DNA from: Cytophagales bacterium
GTDB lineage: Bacteria > Bacteroidota > Bacteroidia > Cytophagales > JAAEPT01
Direction: 5' to 3'
Assembly: GCA_011524675.1 (NCBI GenBank)
Contig: WTJX01000675.1
Coordinates: 3,478-13,459 of the forward strand
Length of the DNA stretch: 9,982 bases
The notes under the pieces are model-generated. The model searched no databases, was not told the origin of the DNA, and saw only the letters and a list, made by a program, of their open reading frames with translations. Below are positions 5,750 through 9,982 of the stretch, piece by piece (the stretch's first letter is position 1; every line of letters begins with the position of its first letter). Made by a program: the position numbers and the translations under genes.

Positions 5750-5754
5750 AGAAC

Positions 5755-6147
5755 ATGAGCAAAGAACAATTACTTGCAAAGTTTAAAAATACTTTTGGAC
5801 ATCTTGCCAAAGAAGGACTAGAGGTATTGGGCATTGTAAACCTATTAGGGGATGAAGTGCTATATGTCATTCATCCTTTAATATTCGATGGGAGAGTACT
5901 TCCTACTGCATTTCATGGTTATCCATTGCGTTCAGGCTTTTCCGATGAAGAATTTCCACCACACTTTTATAATGAAGAGACAGAAGAATATCTTTTTTCT
6001 CCTGAACGTTTTACCGCTTTTGTAAAAGATAATCTTTCGTCTATCCAACAAAAACTGGATACTTCCAGTTTAGAAGAAAGCCTAGATGCTATTTGTTTTG
6101 GTAACTTCAAAGAGTTTGAAGACTCTTATGCTTCTATTAACAACTAA
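5755..6147 (+). CDS. Uncharacterised 130-residue protein in the usual trpA position
   Basis: I do not recognise this family. The product is acidic, soluble, and has no signal peptide or membrane helix. It appears as an alpha/beta segment (about 1-55: a helix, then GIVNLLGDEVLYVIH strands), a proline- and aromatic-rich middle with FHGYPLRSGFSDEEFPPHFY (53-72), and a helical C-terminal part from about 84. It is probably real: it starts five bases after the trpB stop, ends eight bases before the next gene, and its codon use looks like that of the neighbours. The alternative frames are interrupted. Nothing in it resembles the TrpA TIM barrel (about 260 residues), so it is not a truncated trpA that I can detect. 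Tight coupling to trpB suggests co-expression but does not prove a tryptophan role. Confidence 0.7.
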   Translation: MSKEQLLAKFKNTFGHLAKEGLEVLGIVNLLGDEVLYVIHPLIFDGRVLPTAFHGYPLRSGFSDEEFPPHFYNEETEEYLFSPERFTAFVKDNLSSIQQKLDTSSLEESLDAICFGNFKEFEDSYASINN

Positions 6148-6155
6148 TTTTTATC

Positions 6156-7028
6156 TTGCCATTTTTTTCTGTCATTATCCCTAGCTACAATAGAGCTGAG
6201 TTTTTAGAAAATACTATTAATTCAGTAGTAAAGCAAAGCTTTGAAGACTTTGAGATCATAGTGATAGATGATGGTAGCACAGACCATACCCAAGAGCTTG
6301 TGCGTACTATGGCTAGCAAAGACGCACGCATACGTTATATTTATCAAGAAAATAAAGAAAGGGCAGCAGCAAGAAATTTAGGTATCAAAAATGCTAATGG
6401 TAAATTTGCTGTTTTTTTAGATTCTGATGATTTATTTTTAAGTCATCATTTGGAAACCCTCCATCATTATATAAGCAATAATCCTAATATTTACTTCTTT
6501 GCAACCAAGCATCAGCTCAAAAAAGGAGCTAAACTTAGACACAACACATACCTAACATCAAAAAAAGAAGGGCTTTATAGCTATCAAGATTTTTTGATGG
6601 GGAATTTTCTTTGTTGTAACTTTTGTGTTTCTCTAGAAAATAAACAGCTACACCTCTTTAATGAAAATAGCAGCTTGACACGCTGTGAAGATTGGTATTT
6701 TATCATTCATAACACCATACATACACCCTTGATGCTCATAGATCAATATACCGTCTGTATGCTAGATCATCCTGAGCGTTCTATGAATAAAGATTTTCAA
6801 AGAATCATTGTAAGTAGGTTGGCACTTACAGACTTATTGAAAGAAAACCTTTTGACATCATCTCGAGATATACGTTTGTTAGAAGCAAATTCTTACTTTT
6901 TCTGTGCTGTACAAGCTCGTTTGGATAGCAAGAAAATACAAGCGATGAAATATTTATTTAAATCTATTCTAAAATTAGGTGTTACAAAAAGTATAATTCT
7001 CTTATTTTTGAAGATAATTTTTAAGTAA
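6156..7028 (+). CDS. Glycosyltransferase, GT2-type (GT-A fold)
   Basis: This protein probably transfers a sugar from a nucleotide-sugar donor onto a growing polysaccharide or lipid-linked oligosaccharide on the cytoplasmic face of the inner membrane. FFSVIIPSYNRAEFL (3-17) opens the GT-A nucleotide-binding domain, followed by VIDDGSTD (36-43), ERAAARNLGIKNA (68-80) and the metal-binding FLDSDD (87-92). A CEDWYF acidic motif (177-182) is a candidate catalytic-base region. The 290 residues are typical of short GT2 enzymes without transmembrane domains; the C-terminal hydrophobic and basic stretch (about 270-290) may attach it to the membrane. The start is inferred to be TTG at 6156: no ATG occurs before residue 52, and the conserved strand begins two residues after the TTG. 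It follows the 130-residue ORF by eight bases. Donor and acceptor are unknown. Confidence 0.88.
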   Translation: MPFFSVIIPSYNRAEFLENTINSVVKQSFEDFEIIVIDDGSTDHTQELVRTMASKDARIRYIYQENKERAAARNLGIKNANGKFAVFLDSDDLFLSHHLETLHHYISNNPNIYFFATKHQLKKGAKLRHNTYLTSKKEGLYSYQDFLMGNFLCCNFCVSLENKQLHLFNENSSLTRCEDWYFIIHNTIHTPLMLIDQYTVCMLDHPERSMNKDFQRIIVSRLALTDLLKENLLTSSRDIRLLEANSYFFCAVQARLDSKKIQAMKYLFKSILKLGVTKSIILLFLKIIFK

Positions 7029-8255
7029 GTGAGTAGCAGTAGAAAGAAGATTCTTGTATTAACATCTTGGGGTATCAAAGAAGGGCTTATACAGTCATAT
7101 ACACTTCCTTACCTCAATATGATAAACATCATTGGGTGTGAGGCTATTTATTTACAAACCTTAGAAAAAAAACAACTACGATGTAGCTCCGCCGAACAAA
7201 CAGCTTACAAGCAACAACTAGCAAAGCACCAACAATACTGGATTTCACATAAGTATGTACCCTTTGGACTATTAGCCATAGCTAATATGTTTTTACTTAG
7301 CGTTAAGCTTTTTTGGCTCATCAAAAAAGAAAAAATAGATACGATACATGCCATTTGTACCCCTTCTGGTATGTTGGGCTATGTTTTATCCAAATTGACT
7401 AAAGTAGAACTTATCATTGATAGCTTTGAGCCACACTCTGCCCTCATGCTCCAAAGTAATACATGGAAAAAGACTAGTCTAGCTTACCGTATGTTAGCTT
7501 ACTTTGAAAAAAAACAAGCTAAACACGCTCATATTTGCATCGCAGCCAACAAAAACATGAAAGCTTATACCTTACAACACTATGGGGTAAGTATTGAGCA
7601 GTTTTTATGGAAACCCTCATGTGTATCTGTAGATTCATTTTTGGTAGCACCATCCGAAACAAAGCAATTGAGAGAAATATTAGGTATTGGAGAAAATGAC
7701 ATCATTTGTGTTTGCGCTAGTAAAATAGGAGGGATGTACCTTACATCCGAAATTTTTGATTTTTTTGAGGTTGCAGAAAGCTATTGGAAAGGGCGATTTA
7801 AAGTATTACTGCTAAACAACCACCCCAAAGATCAGCTAGATGAATTATGTTTTTTATCAGGTGTAGATTCAGATAATGTGATACAGCGTTATGTCCCTCA
7901 TCATGAGATACCGCTATATTTGTCTTTAGGCGACTTTGCTTTCTCTCCTCTCAAAGCTATTCCTGCCAACTACTATACTACTCCTATCAAAAATGGAGAG
8001 TATTGGGCAGCAGGTTTGCCTACTGTCATCACTAAAAATATTTCTGAAGACTCCGAAATTATTGAGAAAGAAAAAATTGGTCATGTGTTACAAAACCTCA
8101 CTTCAGAAGCTTACCTCAATGCTATACAAGCGATAGACCGTTTGCTAACACATGATGATAGAGAACATATACGTTTAAAGGTAAAAGCAGTAGCTCAGAA
8201 GTATAGAAGCTTTACTATAGCCCAAAAAGTATATCAGCAAGTGTATGGAAACTAA
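7029..8255 (+). CDS. Glycosyltransferase, GT-B fold (GT4-like)
   Basis: The 408-residue protein shows a GT-B layout. The N-terminal Rossmann-like half opens with KKILVLTSWGIKEG (6-19), and includes a hydrophobic stretch at 79-99 that may contact the membrane and HAICTPSGMLGYVLS (107-121). The C-terminal donor-binding half contains YVPHHEIPLYLSLGDFAFSP (288-307) and, further on, an E-rich region ISEDSEIIEKEKIG (338-351) after GEYWAAGLPTVI (323-334), resembling the EX7E region of family GT4. It should use a nucleotide-sugar donor and a glycan acceptor, neither identifiable. The start is GTG at 7029, the base directly after the TAA of the preceding glycosyltransferase; the next in-frame ATG is residue 31, after the conserved first strand. 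Its 3' end overlaps the next gene by 11 bases, so the three are surely translated from one message. Confidence 0.82.
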   Translation: MSSSRKKILVLTSWGIKEGLIQSYTLPYLNMINIIGCEAIYLQTLEKKQLRCSSAEQTAYKQQLAKHQQYWISHKYVPFGLLAIANMFLLSVKLFWLIKKEKIDTIHAICTPSGMLGYVLSKLTKVELIIDSFEPHSALMLQSNTWKKTSLAYRMLAYFEKKQAKHAHICIAANKNMKAYTLQHYGVSIEQFLWKPSCVSVDSFLVAPSETKQLREILGIGENDIICVCASKIGGMYLTSEIFDFFEVAESYWKGRFKVLLLNNHPKDQLDELCFLSGVDSDNVIQRYVPHHEIPLYLSLGDFAFSPLKAIPANYYTTPIKNGEYWAAGLPTVITKNISEDSEIIEKEKIGHVLQNLTSEAYLNAIQAIDRLLTHDDREHIRLKVKAVAQKYRSFTIAQKVYQQVYGN

Positions 8256-9333
8256 AAAAATCTTATTTCCAGCTATTCATCGACCAGACAGGTCACCCAG
8301 TCAGCGTTTCAGATTTGAGCAATACCAAGACATACTCAAACAGCATGGTTACGTCATTACCTATTCCTATATCATATCCCAAAAAGATGATGTTTACTTC
8401 TATCAGTCAGGCTTTATATTTCAAAAGTTAAAAATACTTATCAAGTCCATTTTTATTCGTTTCAGAGATGTGATTAGGGCCTTTTCTCATGACATTATTT
8501 TCATTCAGAGAGAAGTACATATGTTGGGGACTACTTTTTTTGAAAAGCTGTTAAAGCTAACAGGTAAAAAAATTGTTTTTGATTTTGATGATGCCATTTG
8601 GATGCAGCAACCCAACGTCAAGCGTAGCCTACATTTTCTCAAAAAACCATCTAAGACCAAAGACATCATACGCATGGCAGATGCGGTGCTCGCAGGCAAT
8701 GCGTTTTTACATGATTATGCCATCCCGTATAACAACAATGTTATCATGTTTCCTACCGTAGTAGATACTACATATTTTACAAAACAATCAGCAAGCAATA
8801 AAAAGAAAGATAGTATTTGCATCGGTTGGAGTGGTAGCCACACCACCATCAATCATTTTAAATATTTAGAGAAGGTACTACTGCGCTTAAAAGCCAAGTA
8901 TCAAGAGAAGATCAACATCCTTGTTTTTGGAGATGCCGATTACGAGCATGAGCAATTAGGTACAAAAGGAATCGCGTGGAAAAAAGAAATAGAAAGAGAA
9001 ATATTATCAAGTTTTGATATAGGCATCATGCCATTAGAAGAAAACGAGTGGGAGAGGGGTAAATGTGGTATGAAAGCCTTATTATACATGGCATCAGAAG
9101 TAGCTACGATAGCTTCTCCAGTCGGGGTTAATAAAGAAATTATTGAACACCAAAAAGATGGATTGCTTGCCCATAGTGAAGAAGAATGGTTTTCGGCTTT
9201 ATCTTTATTGATAGAAAACGAAGAAGTGAGAAATAGCATCGCCTTAGAAGGAAGAAAAACGATAGAAAAAAGGTATGCTGTGGAAACCTATCAGCAAAGA
9301 TTACTTACTCTTTTGGATAGTTTTGTTGATTGA
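8245..9333 (+). CDS. Glycosyltransferase, GT-B fold (GT4-like)
   Basis: This 362-residue protein is another GT-B-type transferase. Near the N terminus RSPSQRFRFEQY (16-27) occupies the acceptor-loop region, followed by HDIIFIQRE (82-90) and the striking VFDFDDAIWM (111-120). The C-terminal half holds CIGWSGSHTTINH (192-204), VFGD (227-230), and FDIGIMPLEENEWERGKCGMKA (from 257), leading to YMASEVATIASPVGVNKEII (281-300), the GT4-type donor-sugar site. The W-x-G-S segment and the KxGxK-type loop are typical of the family. Its ATG lies inside the end of the preceding transferase gene (11-base overlap). It is the last gene of the trpF-led unit; a convergent gene ends 22 bases downstream. Sugar specificity cannot be inferred. 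Confidence 0.84.
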   Translation: METKKILFPAIHRPDRSPSQRFRFEQYQDILKQHGYVITYSYIISQKDDVYFYQSGFIFQKLKILIKSIFIRFRDVIRAFSHDIIFIQREVHMLGTTFFEKLLKLTGKKIVFDFDDAIWMQQPNVKRSLHFLKKPSKTKDIIRMADAVLAGNAFLHDYAIPYNNNVIMFPTVVDTTYFTKQSASNKKKDSICIGWSGSHTTINHFKYLEKVLLRLKAKYQEKINILVFGDADYEHEQLGTKGIAWKKEIEREILSSFDIGIMPLEENEWERGKCGMKALLYMASEVATIASPVGVNKEIIEHQKDGLLAHSEEEWFSALSLLIENEEVRNSIALEGRKTIEKRYAVETYQQRLLTLLDSFVD

Positions 9334-9355
9334 TAATCTTGTTTTTACTGTAACT
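9334..9355. other. 22-base convergent junction
   Basis: Only 22 bases separate the stop codons of the last glycosyltransferase and the opposing HNH gene. A four-pair element GATT-GAT-AATC overlaps the first stop, followed shortly by TTTTT; it is too weak to call a terminator. Read-through between the converging genes is possible. Confidence 0.4.
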
Positions 9356-9982
9356 CTATAACATATCGTTAATATCATCTTGAAATACATTTTGCCTATG
9401 GAACTCTAAATATGCCTCCCTTTTTTCGGGATAAATTCTCATAATGTTTTTAGCATTTGGATTTATATTTAGTTTTTCCCAAGTATAAGCTGTTAACTGA
9501 GTTCCACAAATTAACTCTCCATTATCTTTAAATGTAATATATCCTTGATCAAATAGTTTGTCATAGGTTGGAGATAATGCCAAACCATTATAATAATCAA
9601 TTGCTTCACTTATTTTATCATCATTGATACATGCCCTATATGGCTTGATATGGCTTGCTATTAATAATCTATCATCTGAAATCTTCGTAAATGGACACTG
9701 TGGCATATGTTCAATTACTTTCTTTCTGTATAGTTGTTGACCTTCTCTAGAAGGTGTTTTCTTTTTTATCCTTTTTGTTTTTTCTTTTACTACAATTTCA
9801 GTTGTTGAAACCGATAACTTCGGGTGTATGATAGACCTAAATTGATAGTCTAAGAGTATTCTAAAATAGTAGAGTGGTGTTGTGTTTTGTTCTTGACTAT
9901 TTACTGGAATCAGTTTTAGAATTGATAAGTAACTGATCTTTGGCAAAACTAATCTTCTCCAAATATCCCAAACTTTGTCATC
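9356..9982 (-). CDS. HNH endonuclease-like protein, 5' end outside the window (possible type II restriction enzyme)
   Basis: The frame stays open to the last base of the window (first in-window codon at 9980-9982), so at least 208 residues exist and the true start is probably beyond 9982; the TTG at 9946 is an internal codon candidate only. Numbering from the window edge, a basic linker KEKTKRIKKKT (66-76) leads to REGQQLYRKKV (79-89). The HNH_2-like nuclease core follows: QCPFT (95-99), IASHIKPYR (108-116; His111 the metal/catalytic histidine), YYNGLALSP (130-138; Asn132) and YDKLFDQGYITF (140-151). Such C-terminal HNH modules occur in type II restriction enzymes and in solitary nucleases. 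No methyltransferase is visible; a partner would have to lie past the window edge. The gene is more AT-rich than its neighbours (55 of 180 bases G or C over 9481-9660) and runs opposite to all the others, which fits horizontal gain. Confidence 0.75.
   Translation of the reverse strand, partial: DDKVWDIWRRLVLPKISYLSILKLIPVNSQEQNTTPLYYFRILLDYQFRSIIHPKLSVSTTEIVVKEKTKRIKKKTPSREGQQLYRKKVIEHMPQCPFTKISDDRLLIASHIKPYRACINDDKISEAIDYYNGLALSPTYDKLFDQGYITFKDNGELICGTQLTAYTWEKLNINPNAKNIMRIYPEKREAYLEFHRQNVFQDDINDML

Noticed and set aside
8940..9239. A 99-codon minus-strand frame within the last glycosyltransferase gene
   Set aside because: Serine-rich antisense translation of a clearly coding region; no independent start context or motif.
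1..9982. CRISPR array, tRNA, rRNA, insertion sequence or prophage genes
   Set aside because: No regularly spaced exact repeats, tRNA-like cloverleaf, transposase motif or phage protein was recognised on either strand.

Overview
The window looks like chromosomal DNA from a member of the Bacteroidota, most likely a marine or environmental Cytophagales- or Flavobacteriia-type bacterium. The grounds are AT-rich DNA, gene starts in A-rich context with no recognisable Shine-Dalgarno sequence, a bifunctional HisB of the Bacteroidota type without the zinc-loop cysteines, and spacers filled with short degenerate tandem words. The order is an inference; no rRNA or other phylogenetic marker is present.

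Layout. Positions 1-2712 carry two histidine genes, hisB (37-1137) and hisH (2110-2712), with a TerC-family seven-helix membrane protein gene (1214-1981) between them. Next comes a stand-alone tRNA hydroxylase, miaE (3009-3593), with long spacers on both sides. From 3896 to 9333 six genes lie head to tail with gaps of 0-9 bases or an 11-base overlap: trpF, trpB, an unrecognised 130-residue ORF, a family 2-type glycosyltransferase and two GT-B-type glycosyltransferases. They read like one transcription unit joining tryptophan synthesis to surface glycan synthesis. A convergent, more AT-rich HNH nuclease gene (9356 to beyond 9982) closes the window; its 5' end is outside.

How the genes work together. 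HisB performs two steps of histidine synthesis. HisH supplies ammonia to HisF, which is not in the window. TrpF and TrpB act in tryptophan synthesis, but trpA, trpC and trpD are not here and the usual trpA slot after trpB holds the unknown ORF. MiaE modifies tRNA A37 and TerC is probably a metal-ion (Mn) transporter-like protein; neither has an evident link to amino-acid synthesis. The three glycosyltransferases probably assemble an extracellular or lipid-linked polysaccharide.

The least explained structure is in the spacers. Around hisB, terC, hisH and miaE they contain arrays of degenerate 7-base words (8-base in one case). Word sequence differs from array to array while the period is kept. 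C-poor, G/T-rich words tend to follow stop codons and G-poor, A/C-rich words tend to precede start codons. The tight trp/glycosyltransferase unit has none that I could see. No RNA gene, CRISPR array, insertion sequence or complete defence system was seen.
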